A stretch of 60,371 bases of DNA from an uncultured Alphaproteobacteria bacterium (GCA_902524845.1 CABZEW010000009.1:1-60371); one strand, 5' to 3'; numbered from the stretch's first letter, positions 1 through 9,418 are shown. The notes: generated by a model not told the origin, from the sequence alone. Made by a program: numbers and translations.

Positions 1-1
1 A

Positions 2-85
2 GAGCACACAACTGATATACTTAATTCTATAGGTTTAACCGAAAGCGATATAAAGCAATTGAGGAAAAGTAACATCGTAAATTAG
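2..85 (+). CDS. CaiB/BaiF family CoA-transferase, C-terminal end only
   Basis: The first 27 codons read as the last residues of a family III (CaiB/BaiF) CoA-transferase: a His-Thr followed by a helix ending in an Ile-Gly, then an acidic turn and the helix DIKQLRKSNIV before a TAG stop. This arrangement is typical of the family's C-terminus, where these enzymes move CoA between carboxylic acids. The start lies outside the window. The gene points the same way as the TctC-type binding protein about 80 bases downstream, so the two may be co-transcribed. The assignment rests on a short tail only. Confidence 0.55.
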   Translation, partial: EHTTDILNSIGLTESDIKQLRKSNIVN

Positions 86-165
86 CAAAAAATAAAAATT
101 TGACCTTTTAAAAGCATCTTTTTATCATTTTTAATAAATTGAATTAATAAAAAGGGGAGAAATTT

Positions 166-1107
166 ATGAAAATCAGAAACTTATATTCAATTATTGTTTT
201 GTCTATTGCATTAGTTTTGGGGTTTTGCAAAGCTTATGCAGAGTACCCAGAAAAACCGATCAATCTTTATATTGGTTTTAAAGCTGGGGGTGGCACTGAT
301 ACTGTTGGAAGAGTACTTGCTAAGGTTTTGGGAGAAGAGCTCGGACAGCAAGTAAATATTATAAACAAGCCGGGTTCCGGAGGTTGTGTCGCCGCAATGC
401 AAGTCGCAAGAATGGCTGCAGACGGTTACAATTTAGTTATGGATCCTTCGTCCTCTATCAGTTGGGAGCGCCATACTAATGAAAAATGTGCTATAGAGAT
501 TAGTGACCTTGATTATTTGGGTATGATTGCTCAATTTAACTTTGGTCTGGTTGCTAACAAGGATGCACCATACAACAATATTGAGGAATTTTTCAATTGG
601 GCGGAAGGTAAAAAAGTCAGTTATGTAATGATGGGTTCCGGCACAAAGGCTTTAATGAAGTACGTTGCAGCTGAAAAAAATGTTGACGTTAATTATGTTC
701 CGGCCAAGGGCGGCGCAGACATGATCTCACTCGTTTTAGGTAATCAAGTTGATCTTAGTTGGTCTGGTGGTATACATACGCGATATCCCGATAAAATCAA
801 ACTGATCGCATCTGTTGCTGATTATAGGCATCAATCTGCTCCTCAAATAAAAACGTTGAAGGAAAGTGGTATTAATATTACAGCGGGCGCATTTCATACT
901 GTGGCTGGTCCCAAAGGTTTACCGTCAGATGTAATTTCAAAGATTGAAAGCGCTATGAAGAAAGCATATGACCATCCTACGATGAAAGATATATCTTCTA
1001 AAACAAAGTTTCCTCTGGTTTATAAGAATAGTGCAGAGGCAACAGCAGAAATGATTGCTCAGAATAAGAGTTACGAAGTATTAACCAAAGTCACAAGCGA
1101 CATGTGA
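166..1107 (+). CDS. TctC/Bug family tricarboxylate-type substrate-binding protein
   Basis: A 313-residue periplasmic binding protein of the Bug/TctC family, the extracytoplasmic component of tripartite tricarboxylate transporters. A signal peptide covers about residues 1-25, with cleavage likely after AYA. The mature protein opens with YPEKPINLYIGFKAGGGTD, the typical family N-terminus and ligand loop, and NKPGSGG near residue 67 is also conserved. AGGGGAG lies about 8 bases before the ATG. No TctA or TctB membrane gene is in the window, as is common for orphan Bug proteins. The ligand is probably a carboxylate, but the sequence does not say which; the CoA-transferase tail upstream fits a carboxylic-acid theme. 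A strong terminator follows. Confidence 0.9.
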   Translation: MKIRNLYSIIVLSIALVLGFCKAYAEYPEKPINLYIGFKAGGGTDTVGRVLAKVLGEELGQQVNIINKPGSGGCVAAMQVARMAADGYNLVMDPSSSISWERHTNEKCAIEISDLDYLGMIAQFNFGLVANKDAPYNNIEEFFNWAEGKKVSYVMMGSGTKALMKYVAAEKNVDVNYVPAKGGADMISLVLGNQVDLSWSGGIHTRYPDKIKLIASVADYRHQSAPQIKTLKESGINITAGAFHTVAGPKGLPSDVISKIESAMKKAYDHPTMKDISSKTKFPLVYKNSAEATAEMIAQNKSYEVLTKVTSDM

Positions 1108-1119
1108 TTTAGGAGGCTT

Positions 1120-1163
1120 CTTGGGGCCGTATCGACTGACGGCCCCAAGCATTAATTTTTTTC
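1120..1163 (+). terminator. Rho-independent terminator after the TctC-type gene
   Basis: A perfect 11-bp stem (CTTGGGGCCGT with ACGGCCCCAAG) closes an 8-base loop at 1120-1149, and a T-rich run follows at 1156-1163. The GC-rich stem stands out in this AT-rich region. It begins 12 bases after the stop codon of the binding-protein gene. Confidence 0.88.
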
Positions 1164-1820
1164 TTATCAAGGACGTATCCAATAGCATGGTTTAACTAAT
1201 TAAAGTTGATTGGGTACGTAAAAAATAACATAATATATATTATGCGCCGACTTCAGATATTAAACTTATGTAAGCGTGGTTTATATTATATAAGGAAATC
1301 AAAAGGTTACAGAGATTACCTCACCCCAAAACTTCACTACTCTCTACTCTGCTCAATGAAAAAGAATTCTTCTTCAAGTATTGGCAAGCGATTTTTATCA
1401 TTACATTAATTATCAATGTAACTTGCGCCTGTACACGTTCAATGTGCATACACGTCCAATCTATAAGATGAATACATAATTATATCAATGTGTTCTCCTA
1501 AAACTGACCTCTGGAGCGTTGGGTAGCTGAATACAGTAGTCTGCTGCCTCTTTTAAGCTCTTAGAGAAGGTATCCATAATAGAGTCTTCCATAAGTTTCG
1601 TCATACGCACATCGTTGATATCACTCTGGCCGAAATCCTTCAATCCATCGACTAAAGACGCAGATACAACTATCTGCATTTTCAGATGGTTTGTGGTAAA
1701 TAGAGGCCAAATGGTAGCCCCGCTAAGGTATCTGTTCATGGTGATTTGTGTGTTTTTTAGTAATACTCCAATTAGCGAACGACTAATCGGAGCAAAACTA
1801 AAGAAGATCTATAGGGTTAG
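1164..1820. other. Gene-poor stretch with no recognisable gene
   Basis: No convincing gene is visible between the TctC terminator and the next minus-strand gene. An open frame of 84 codons on the minus strand (1485-1739) encodes a helical peptide with no family I recognise. It has no ribosome-binding site and could be a relic. A plus-strand frame at 1206-1409 is rich in basic and aromatic residues and looks like chance. The 14-mer ATATATTATGCGCC at 1235-1248 recurs with one mismatch near 4047-4060. Confidence 0.4.
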
Positions 1821-2441
1821 TTAAATTATTTTTATCATGCGACTCCATTTTAACGTCCCGATTTCATTACCTTTTGTTACAAGGCTTTGAAAATTGCTGC
1901 TGGAAGACATTTTGTCTACGGCAGTCCCCCAATGTTCTAAGGAGGAGAACCTATAATTAATAAACATCAGTTCATGATCTTCAGACATTACTGGAACCAC
2001 AGCGCTTGTAGTTACATCTAAATCTTTTACTAGAGCGTCTAAATCAGGAGCTAGTGCTAACATCTCTTGCTGCTTTCCCCTTGGAACATGATATACTCTG
2101 TTTACCATAATAGATGTTGGGCTTTTTGGGATATCTCCGTATACTGATCTATAAATGTCGGGTCCGGACATATTTCCAGATGGGTTTATAGCTCTTTCCA
2201 TAAAAAGTTTTTTATATTCGGGATCATTACCATATTTTTGAAATGCAACAGATCCATCAGAAAACGAGTTATATAGGTTAATGAGTAGATAATTTCCAGC
2301 ACCCGTACCGGCTATTGTGAGATATATCCTTGAGGCGGCTCCATGCCTCGACATAACTCCAGCAGCCCTTCTGAGCCGTTCTTCCATTAGGGTTTCTTTG
2401 CCAATTATCGGTGTCATTTCTCTGACTGTAATAATATTCAT
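1821..2441 (-). CDS. Conserved hypothetical protein with duplicated ferredoxin-like (ABM/NIPSNAP-type) halves
   Basis: A 206-residue soluble protein with no signal peptide or membrane segment. It appears to contain two alpha/beta halves of about 95 residues, each with a beta-strand pattern resembling dimeric alpha-beta barrel proteins (NIITVREMTP..., then MVNRVYHVPRG near residue 113). That fold is an inference from residue pattern, not a confident match, and no catalytic residues are apparent. I chose the second ATG (start at 2441) because GAAAGGA lies just upstream of it, whereas an in-frame ATG five codons earlier overlaps that site. A perfect inverted repeat sits directly upstream and may control it. 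Confidence 0.55.
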   Translation of the reverse strand: MNIITVREMTPIIGKETLMEERLRRAAGVMSRHGAASRIYLTIAGTGAGNYLLINLYNSFSDGSVAFQKYGNDPEYKKLFMERAINPSGNMSGPDIYRSVYGDIPKSPTSIMVNRVYHVPRGKQQEMLALAPDLDALVKDLDVTTSAVVPVMSEDHELMFINYRFSSLEHWGTAVDKMSSSSNFQSLVTKGNEIGTLKWSRMIKII

Positions 2442-2454
2442 AAATTTTCCTTTC

Positions 2455-2481
2455 ATATTAGTTCACTTTGTGAACTAATAT
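2455..2481. promoter_or_regulatory. Perfect 12-bp inverted repeat, operator-like
   Basis: ATATTAGTTCAC and GTGAACTAATAT flank the three bases TTT. The repeat starts 14 bases upstream of the minus-strand start codon at 2441. A short spacer, an AT-rich outer arm and a GTTCAC/GTGAAC core resemble sites bound by dimeric winged-helix repressors such as MarR-type proteins. It has no T-tract, so a terminator is unlikely. No candidate regulator gene is in the window. Confidence 0.5.
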
Positions 2482-2618
2482 CGCTTAGGTTGTTGATGTC
2501 TCCTATGCGACAAAAGGTTGCGCTCTATAAAAAGGAGATTTTAATCTGCTTATGAGGTTGACGATTTTAATAACGTGAGAGCAAAAATTCTCTTGAGATG
2601 ACTTAAAATTTAACTTAA

Positions 2619-3767
2619 TTAAATGACAACTTTTTTGTAGAAGTTTTGTATGTCTTTTATTAAAGAAGAGGGTTGCTCTAGAGCGGCAAAGTGACCACCC
2701 TCATTCATTTCAGTCCAATGCACTAGGTTAAAAAGCCTTTCTACATAAGACTTAGGAGGCCATGTTAAAAACTCTTTTGGATAAATAGCACATCCAGTTG
2801 GGACCTCTACCCTTCTTCCTTCCTTAGAGAGTATTCGTCCTCCTTCCTTAACTCTTCCATAATAAATCCAGGATGATGTATTAAAGGATTTTGTTAGGAT
2901 ATAGATCATAATATTAGTTAATAAATCATCCTTTTTGTATGTTAGCTCTAGACTTCCCTCTTTTAAATCGGACCAATGGTAAAATTTTTCTAAGATCCAC
3001 GCAGCTACTCCTACAGGACTGTCCATCATAGCGTAACTAAGTGTTTGAGGTTTGGTGCTTTGTATGGCAAAATATCCGCTTTGAGAGACGTAATCTTTAC
3101 TGAATTGCTTATCCCAACTTTTTTCCTCCTCTGTTTTTGGCCCATCTATATGTCTCGAGGGGAGCATGTTAATATGAATTCCTTTACAATTTTTAGAGTG
3201 ATCAAAACCAAGCCATGTGGAAATTGCACTTCCCCAATCGCCTCCTTGAGCAACATATTTTTGATAACCAAGCTTTTCGGTCATAAGTTTATTAAAAATA
3301 GCAGCAATTCTTTTTGGTCCAATCGGATTCTCTGGTTTCCCAGAAAATGCAAAACCTGGAATAGAGGGAGCAATAATATCAAAAGAAACTTGATCTTTAT
3401 TTCCATATTTTTCCGGTTCACAAAGTGGATCAATGATCTCTAGAAATTCAACTATTGAGCCAGGCCATCCATGAATTAAAATTAACGGAATAGCCTTTGA
3501 AGAAGATGATTTTTTAAAAATGAAATGAATATCAATATCATCTACTTTTGTTTTGTAATTAGGGAACCGATTTAATCTGACTTCTTGGGATTTCCAGTCA
3601 TATTTCTTGGTCCAATAATCAGCTAAATTTTTTATATAATCAATATTTGTTCCGAAAGACCATCCTCCATCTTTAGGCATTTCATGCCATGGAAAAGCCT
3701 GAACTTTTTCTTTGATTTTCAGTATTGTTTGCTCCGGAAAGGATATTTGAAAAGGATCTATTTGCAT
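2619..3767 (-). CDS. Epoxide hydrolase (microsomal-type, EHN domain plus alpha/beta hydrolase)
   Basis: A 382-residue enzyme of the epoxide hydrolase family, which opens epoxides to diols through an aspartyl-ester intermediate. Residues 1-90 match the EHN N-terminal extension of microsomal-type epoxide hydrolases. HGWPGS near 99-104 is the oxyanion-hole motif, GGDWGS near 175-180 gives nucleophile Asp177, and GGHFAALEQP gives the catalytic His at about 359. All key parts are present and the length is normal. No signal peptide is seen, so it is probably cytosolic. It has no strong Shine-Dalgarno site. The substrate is unknown. Confidence 0.88.
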   Translation of the reverse strand: MQIDPFQISFPEQTILKIKEKVQAFPWHEMPKDGGWSFGTNIDYIKNLADYWTKKYDWKSQEVRLNRFPNYKTKVDDIDIHFIFKKSSSSKAIPLILIHGWPGSIVEFLEIIDPLCEPEKYGNKDQVSFDIIAPSIPGFAFSGKPENPIGPKRIAAIFNKLMTEKLGYQKYVAQGGDWGSAISTWLGFDHSKNCKGIHINMLPSRHIDGPKTEEEKSWDKQFSKDYVSQSGYFAIQSTKPQTLSYAMMDSPVGVAAWILEKFYHWSDLKEGSLELTYKKDDLLTNIMIYILTKSFNTSSWIYYGRVKEGGRILSKEGRRVEVPTGCAIYPKEFLTWPPKSYVERLFNLVHWTEMNEGGHFAALEQPSSLIKDIQNFYKKVVI

Positions 3768-4287
3768 ATTCTAAAAAATCTAAGCCTATGAAAACGTAAA
3801 TAATAAATGAAGTTTAGAATAAAACAGAAATTTAAAGTGGTCTAATTAATTTTGATTAGATTATATTTATAAAGCGAAGAAAGTGATCGATTTAAAAAAT
3901 TTTGGATATCTTTATCGGCTTTAGATATAAATACTAACTTACAAAAATATACAATCATAACTAACCTCATCTGGTTAGTTACATTAGGTTAATCTATCTA
4001 GTCAGGCTGACCAGGTTAATTAGAATCTAAATCTGTCACAATATATACTATGCGCCAAATAGACAATACGCTAATATCTAGCTTTAGTAAATTTATCTCA
4101 GTTAATTATACATTTATACCGATTTTCTAAACTATGACTCTCTTACCTGCAATATTCACTCAATTTACCTACAAGGAGCGTAACTGAAGCCGTTGTTACG
4201 TGGCGTATCTTCTGGAAGTCACCTTGTTGATAATTGTGTAATGTAGCTAAATAAAATACACAAAATATTAAAATTCTAACGCTGAAG
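3768..4287. other. Intergenic region with inverted repeats
   Basis: This 520-base gap separates the amidase gene from the epoxide hydrolase gene, both on the minus strand, so it should hold the epoxide hydrolase promoter. It contains a 9-bp inverted repeat (TAACTAACC with GGTTAGTTA, loop of six) at 3958-3981, the palindrome GTCAGGCTGAC near 4001-4011, and repeated GGTTAAT words. A near copy of the 14-mer seen near 1235 lies about 4047-4060. On the minus strand about 45 codons after the amidase stop stay open, ending near 4150; this could be a gene relic, but I do not recognise it. Confidence 0.4.
3958..3981. repeat. Inverted repeat with 9-bp arms
   Basis: TAACTAACC and GGTTAGTTA are separated by TCATCT. 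The repeat lies about 190 bases upstream of the epoxide hydrolase start and is followed by further GGTTAAT words. It could be an operator or a small hairpin. It has no adjacent T-run. Confidence 0.45.
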
Positions 4288-5784
4288 TTATAGTGTCGGA
4301 ATTCTGTGTTTCCAAGAAGCAATTTCTTCTATTTGGCTTGAAAGACCAATCAAGGTAGCCTCATCCCCTATCTTAGAAACAAATTGCGTCCCCAACGGCA
4401 TTCCCTGGTCTGTCCAATATGAAGGAACGTTAATTGCTGGTTGCCCTGTAGCATTTTGCAATAAAGTATCGGGGGAATACCAAAGATTTTCGGGAGCAAG
4501 CTTTTGTAAAATAGCGTCTCTAATCATAGGCACTCTAAAAATCCAACCTAACTTAAGGGTCATTACTATTGAATTAAGAAGTTCATCAGTAAATTTGGGC
4601 CTTAAACTACCTATTGATGCTGGTGGTTTTGACGTTACAGGTGACAAAACTACGTCATAGCTTTCTATCTGTTCTACAACTCCTCTAGCAATTACTTGTA
4701 ACGTATGACGGGCAAGAGCGTAATCATAGCCAGAAAAACTCTTTCCTACATAATCCAACATTCTAGTGGTATTTTCTAACTCAGAATTTTTATATTTTTT
4801 TCCTTTCAATACCCTTAATTCCTCTAATAGCTGTGATGTATGGCATGCAATTACAATTAAAAAAGCTTTTGCAAGATCCATTGCTTGAAAGTTTATTTCT
4901 ATTTCTTCTACCTTATGCCCTAGTTCAGAGCAAAGTTTTGCATTGTATAAGACTGCGTTTTTAACTTCTTCTGATAGCTCTACCGGCAGAAAAACCTTAG
5001 CTAAGAAGCCTACTTTTAGAGTTTTTTTAAATTTTAGTGCTTTTATTAAGCTACCTTTTTCATAAGGAAGAGTGTAAGGATCCCCTATTTCTGAGCCAAA
5101 AATATTATCGTAAATGTAGGCCGTATCTCTAACTGATCTAGATAAAACACCCGGCGTTGCCAAACCTCCCCAAAGTTCTCCATGGCTTGGAGAAAACGAA
5201 ATTCTTCCTCTAGAGGGCTTTAAACCGATAAGCCCACAGGACGCTGCAGGTACTCTTATAGAGCCTCCTCCATCACTAGCATGAGCAATAGGTACAATCC
5301 GTGAAGCTACAGCTGAAGCCGCACCCCCACTAGAGCCGCCAGTCGTTGTAGTGAGATCCCAGGGATTTCTTGTTGGACCAAATGCCTTCGGCTCTGTTGT
5401 AAACATTAGTCCTAACTCGGGCGTAGCGGATTTCCCAACCACCTTTAGACCCAATTTTAAAAATCTCTCTGCTAATCTGCTATTGTAGGGCATCTTAAAA
5501 TTTTTTAAGTATTCGCTGCCCATCGTATTAGGAATACCTGCTATGGGACTATCTAAATCCTTCATTAAAAAAGGTACCCCATAGAAAAAACCATTAGAGA
5601 ATTTCTGCATATTATTCTTCGCAAAGTCGTAAAGCTTATGATGCACTGCATTAATTTTTGGATTATAAAGTTCAACCAATTCTATACAACTCTCCAAGAC
5701 TTCTAAAGGAGATACTTGCTTATTCTTAATAAGTTCGGCGAGTTGAACAGCATCAAACTCTTTATATTCTGAGGTAAAATTCAT
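4288..5784 (-). CDS. Amidase signature family hydrolase
   Basis: A 498-residue amidase of the GatA/FAAH superfamily, which hydrolyses carboxamides. The Ser-cisSer-Lys triad is complete: Lys75 (PFLMKD), Ser151 in GGSSGG and nucleophile Ser175 in DGGGSIRVPA. The spacings match those in fatty-acid amide hydrolase. Length is normal for stand-alone amidases. No gatB or gatC is nearby, so a role in tRNA amidation is unlikely. No signal peptide is seen. The start lacks a clear ribosome-binding site, but the next Met is well inside the domain. Substrate unknown. Confidence 0.88.
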   Translation of the reverse strand: MNFTSEYKEFDAVQLAELIKNKQVSPLEVLESCIELVELYNPKINAVHHKLYDFAKNNMQKFSNGFFYGVPFLMKDLDSPIAGIPNTMGSEYLKNFKMPYNSRLAERFLKLGLKVVGKSATPELGLMFTTEPKAFGPTRNPWDLTTTTGGSSGGAASAVASRIVPIAHASDGGGSIRVPAASCGLIGLKPSRGRISFSPSHGELWGGLATPGVLSRSVRDTAYIYDNIFGSEIGDPYTLPYEKGSLIKALKFKKTLKVGFLAKVFLPVELSEEVKNAVLYNAKLCSELGHKVEEIEINFQAMDLAKAFLIVIACHTSQLLEELRVLKGKKYKNSELENTTRMLDYVGKSFSGYDYALARHTLQVIARGVVEQIESYDVVLSPVTSKPPASIGSLRPKFTDELLNSIVMTLKLGWIFRVPMIRDAILQKLAPENLWYSPDTLLQNATGQPAINVPSYWTDQGMPLGTQFVSKIGDEATLIGLSSQIEEIASWKHRIPTL

Positions 5785-6050
5785 AAGGTTTTAAGACTTA
5801 GATTTTTTTAGTATGCTTGGAACATTGAGTGGCCTAACTTCTAGAGTCAAGAAGTTGAGAAAAATTTTTTTAATAAATAAAAACACAAATCAACTTTAGT
5901 TGGAAATATAGTATTCAGCTACCCTTGTTACCTTTCTTATACTTTACATTTAATTAGCAAATATTTAAGAATGAGACATAAAACTGTTTTAATTTTAGTT
6001 AAAGTTTGTTATACCTTAGGTTCGTAAATTGAACTTTTAAGGCAAAAATT

Positions 6051-6308
6051 ATGAAAATATTTCTTTTTGTACCACTTCTACTTACTTTAGTTAGTTCGCA
6101 AGTATTTGCTGGAGGAGACTGTGCTGCAAAAGCATCCGCGTTCACTAACAAGATAAGCAGGGGCTTGGAACTAGCATCTTTGGATACCGAGACTATTAAG
6201 AGAGTCAATAAGCTGACAAGTGATTGTCACTTTGAATATAATGTTGGTATGTCAACTTATCAGACGAACTCTTGCAAAGAAGCTCTTGATCTGTTGGGTA
6301 TAAATTAA
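6051..6308 (+). CDS. Small exported protein with three cysteines
   Basis: An 85-residue protein with a clear signal peptide: MKIFLF, a hydrophobic core, and cleavage likely after VFA at residue 20. The mature part of about 65 residues is helical and carries three cysteines near positions 24, 59 and 74. I do not recognise a family. AAGG lies about 8 bases before the ATG. It stands alone, pointing away from the amidase gene and towards the broken acyl-CoA synthetase gene. The periplasmic location is inferred from the signal peptide, and the function is unknown. Confidence 0.6.
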   Translation: MKIFLFVPLLLTLVSSQVFAGGDCAAKASAFTNKISRGLELASLDTETIKRVNKLTSDCHFEYNVGMSTYQTNSCKEALDLLGIN

Positions 6309-6594
6309 ACCAAGCGTGATCCAACAATTGATTATTTTAAGATGGTTGGCTGACATGCGAAGAACAAACAGAGTAAATGGTTCCTTATTATAGGCTTGCA
6401 AATTTAACCGAGTTGCCATAGGGGATCCTCACCTCTTATATTTTTTAGTGCCAAAAAAAATAACGCAGACTTAAGTGTTCCCCTTTTTTACCTAACTACT
6501 AAACGTTAGAATGCATAGAGGGCTGCATTAAACCTGCGCTAGCTTTTCAGTCTCCGATGTTACAAAAAAAATTTCTTGTTACTTAAGACTTAAC

Positions 6595-8229
6595 TCAATC
6601 ATTACCTTTTCTGCCATCTCTAAGTATATATCTCTGAATCTTTCCACTGGGATTTTTGGGAAGATTATTTACATAGTGTATGGCTCTTGGATACGCATGG
6701 GCTGCAAATTTAGCTTTTACCCATTCTTGAAGTGATTTTGTTAACTCTTCAGATGCCACATAATTTGGTTTTAATACCACGAATGCCTCAATAACCTCTC
6801 CTCTTACGTTATCAGGTACGGCTATTACAGCACACTCATTTACAGCAGGATTTGTTATTAGGGCAGCCTCAACTTCAAAAGGGCCAATGCGATAACCGGC
6901 CATTATTATCACATCATCATCACGAGAAATAAAATAGAAATAACCATCTTTATCTGTTTTTCCTGTATCACCTGTTAAATAGAATTCGCCATTTTTAGAA
7001 AACTTTTCAGCACTTTTTTCTTTATTACCTGTGTACCGATCGAACTAGGCAAATGGACTTGAACTTATATTAACTGCTATTCTACCCACCTCTCCTACTT
7101 GACAAGGAATATCTTCATTAAACTTGAGGACAACAACATGCCAACCAGGCATCGCTATTCCCATCGACCCAAGCCTTAACTTTCTTCGCAAGTTAGAATT
7201 ATGGGAATTATTTACTATCATACTGTCCTCCGTTTGCCCGTAATGATCATGTACTGGAATGCCAAAAAGTTTTAATGCCCACTGATTTACATCATGCGTC
7301 AAGGGTTCATCTGCACTCGACATACATCTTATTGAAAACTTTTTAGAAAAAATATTAGTAGAAGACTTAATTGCTCTATAGACAGTTGGAGCAGCCGTGA
7401 AGTTTGTAACTCTATGATTTTTTAGAACAGATATAGTTAAGTCAGGATCAAAACTACCCTTAAGCAAAATACTAGGTATACCCGTAGCTAGAGATACAAT
7501 TATGCCGCAAAATAGTCCATATGCCCATCCGGGATCTGCAGCATTCCAAAATATATCATCTGATCTAAGATCGAGTCCAAATTCTGCGTAGGCGTGAAGA
7601 GTAGCTAGCGCCTTGACTGGAAGCACTACACCCTTAGGGTGGCCAGTGGTACCCGATGTAAAGATGTGGATAAATGGAGACTGCAAATTAAGCATAGGAT
7701 GTTTTTCTTGCTTTTTATTGTAGAGATATGAATTCCAAGCCGAACACCAAATGGGGATTTCTTTTTTTAGCGCAGTTACAACTATAACATTTAGGTTAGT
7801 TTTTGGATCTCTCGCAAAAGGCTCCAACTTAGGTAATTGTATATCGTCGCAAATAATATATTTTGTGTTACTCTCATTCAATCTCAACTCAATTGCTGGA
7901 GTAGCGAATGCTGTGAATAATGGCACATAGACACCGCCAACACGCCAAATAGCCACCAAGGAGATAATAAACTCCTTACTTTTACCCATGAGCATTGCTA
8001 TACGATCACCTGGCATCACACCATCTTCCATCAAACCAGACGCAAGTTTTTCAGACTCGTTTCTTAGCTCTTTATAAGAGATATCATTGTACGATTGATC
8101 TTGTTCAATTATACGAAAGGCTAGGTTATTTTCTGGATGTTTGTCACACAACAATTCCGCCAAACTTATGCTATCCATAGCATATTTTTCAATATAATAA
8201 TTAACTCGATCTAGGGTCTCTTTTTTCAT
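6595..8229 (-). pseudogene. AMP-forming acyl-CoA synthetase interrupted by one in-frame amber codon
   Basis: The frame encodes a normal-length (about 544-residue) ANL-superfamily acyl-CoA synthetase of the acetyl-CoA-synthetase/ACSM type, broken only by a TAG at 7045-7047. Before the stop lie the P-loop TSGTTGHPKGVV and the HDHYGQTE motif. After it the same frame continues with LTGDTG, a conserved hinge region, MAGYRIGPFEVE and the catalytic Lys in NPSGKIQR. Relatives usually carry Trp where the amber sits (SPF-x-W-F-D), so a TGG-to-TAG change is likely. The motif SSADEPL has Asp where Gly is usual, suggesting further drift. The separated C-terminal piece cannot be active alone. It is either a young pseudogene or depends on readthrough. 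Confidence 0.8.
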
Positions 8230-8375
8230 AACTGATTAAATCCTAATCTAGGTCATCATAAACGTTCCAAAGCTAGAGTACAAACGGCTACTTTAGATAG
8301 GGTTATAAACTAGAAAAATAATGAGAAAATTTTCTAAAGCTATAAAATCTAGTATGATCAATTTTAAGTTATAAT

Positions 8376-9356
8376 TCAGACGCTTTGTAACTTTATATCA
8401 TTTCGAACCATTATTTTGATAAGATCTTTTAAAGAAGTTTTAGGTTCCCAACCTAAGTCTTTTTTTGCTTTTGCAAAGTCACCTTTGGTTACAAAAGTTT
8501 CTGCAGGTCTCAACAACTTTTTATTTAGAGACACATATTTTCTCCAATCATCAATTCCAATTTCCTCAAAAGCAATGCGAACAATATCTTTGACACTGAA
8601 ATTTTTTCCAGTTGCTATCACATAATCTTTTGGTTTACTTTGCTGAAGCATGAGCCACATCGCCTCAACAAAATCGCCTGCAAATCCCCAGTCTCTTTTA
8701 ATTTCTAAATTGCCTAATTCTAAATTCTTGTTATGCCCCAAATAAATTTTTGCAACGCCATCAGTAATTTTTCGAGTGACAAAATCGATACCTCTGATAG
8801 GACTTTCGTGATTAAATAGTATGCCGCTGCAGGCAAAGAGCCCATATGCCTCTCTATAATTAGAAATTGAATTATGAGCAAAAAGTTTTGCTAATCCATT
8901 TGGAGATAAAGGCCTCATTTGTGTGTCCTCTCGCTGAAACCCATCGGGATCCACACTATTTCCAAAGATCTCGCTAGTGCTAGCCTGGTAGATCTTTGAT
9001 CCTGGCGAATAATTCTTTACCGCTTCCAACAAATTTAAAGCCCCCAGGCCACTAACCCTAGCGGTCAAAATCGGATCATTCCAACTTTTTCCTACCGAAC
9101 TAAAAGCTGCGAGATTATAAATTTCAAAGGGTCTAATTTTTTTTATTTCATTATTTAAGAATTTAATGTTTTCTAAGTTCCCCTTTACGAGCTTTATATT
9201 ATCCTGGATACCAAAATATGATAGGTTGTTAAGACTTTTTAAGTCTTGATTATCTTTTACTATCCCATAAACACTATAGCCTTTTTTTAGCAAAAGATTT
9301 GCAAGATAAGAACCATCTTGGCCATTAACCCCAGTAATTAGAGCAGTTTTAACCAC
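8376..9356 (-). CDS. GDP-mannose 4,6-dehydratase-like SDR protein lacking the catalytic Tyr
   Basis: A 326-residue extended SDR protein closely resembling GDP-mannose 4,6-dehydratase, which makes GDP-4-keto-6-deoxymannose for surface sugars. It has the NAD(P) motif GVNGQDGSYLA (9-19), STSEIFG with Thr127 and Glu129, the segment FNHESPIRG and the FVTRKI region. At the YxxxK motif the sequence is SPNGLAK (151-157): Lys157 is kept, but the catalytic Tyr is Asn153. This would normally abolish dehydratase activity, so it may be inactive, regulatory or changed in function. Start is GTG, with AGGAAG 7 bases upstream. It follows the FkbM-like gene on the same strand with a gap of about 60 bases. Confidence 0.82.
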   Translation of the reverse strand: MVKTALITGVNGQDGSYLANLLLKKGYSVYGIVKDNQDLKSLNNLSYFGIQDNIKLVKGNLENIKFLNNEIKKIRPFEIYNLAAFSSVGKSWNDPILTARVSGLGALNLLEAVKNYSPGSKIYQASTSEIFGNSVDPDGFQREDTQMRPLSPNGLAKLFAHNSISNYREAYGLFACSGILFNHESPIRGIDFVTRKITDGVAKIYLGHNKNLELGNLEIKRDWGFAGDFVEAMWLMLQQSKPKDYVIATGKNFSVKDIVRIAFEEIGIDDWRKYVSLNKKLLRPAETFVTKGDFAKAKKDLGWEPKTSLKDLIKIMVRNDIKLQSV

Positions 9357-9418
9357 CGTGCCGCTTCCTAAAAGGGTTTCTTACTCTATTAAACATTTAC
9401 TTAAGTCTCGCTCAATAA

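Noticed and set aside
1206-1409. 67-codon open frame after the TctC terminator
   Set aside because: No ribosome-binding site and a low-complexity basic/aromatic composition suggest chance in AT-rich DNA.
3045-3443. 132-codon plus-strand open frame
   Set aside because: It lies entirely within the epoxide hydrolase gene on the opposite strand, whose motifs are clear; the translation has no recognisable features.
4150-4287. Open minus-strand frame after the amidase stop, possible transposase relic
   Set aside because: It spans only about 45 codons with no start or recognisable motif, too little for a call.
7045-7047. Amber codon as a pyrrolysine or recoded site
   Set aside because: No other amber-containing gene or pyrrolysine machinery is in view, and homologous enzymes place Trp here; a nonsense mutation is simpler.
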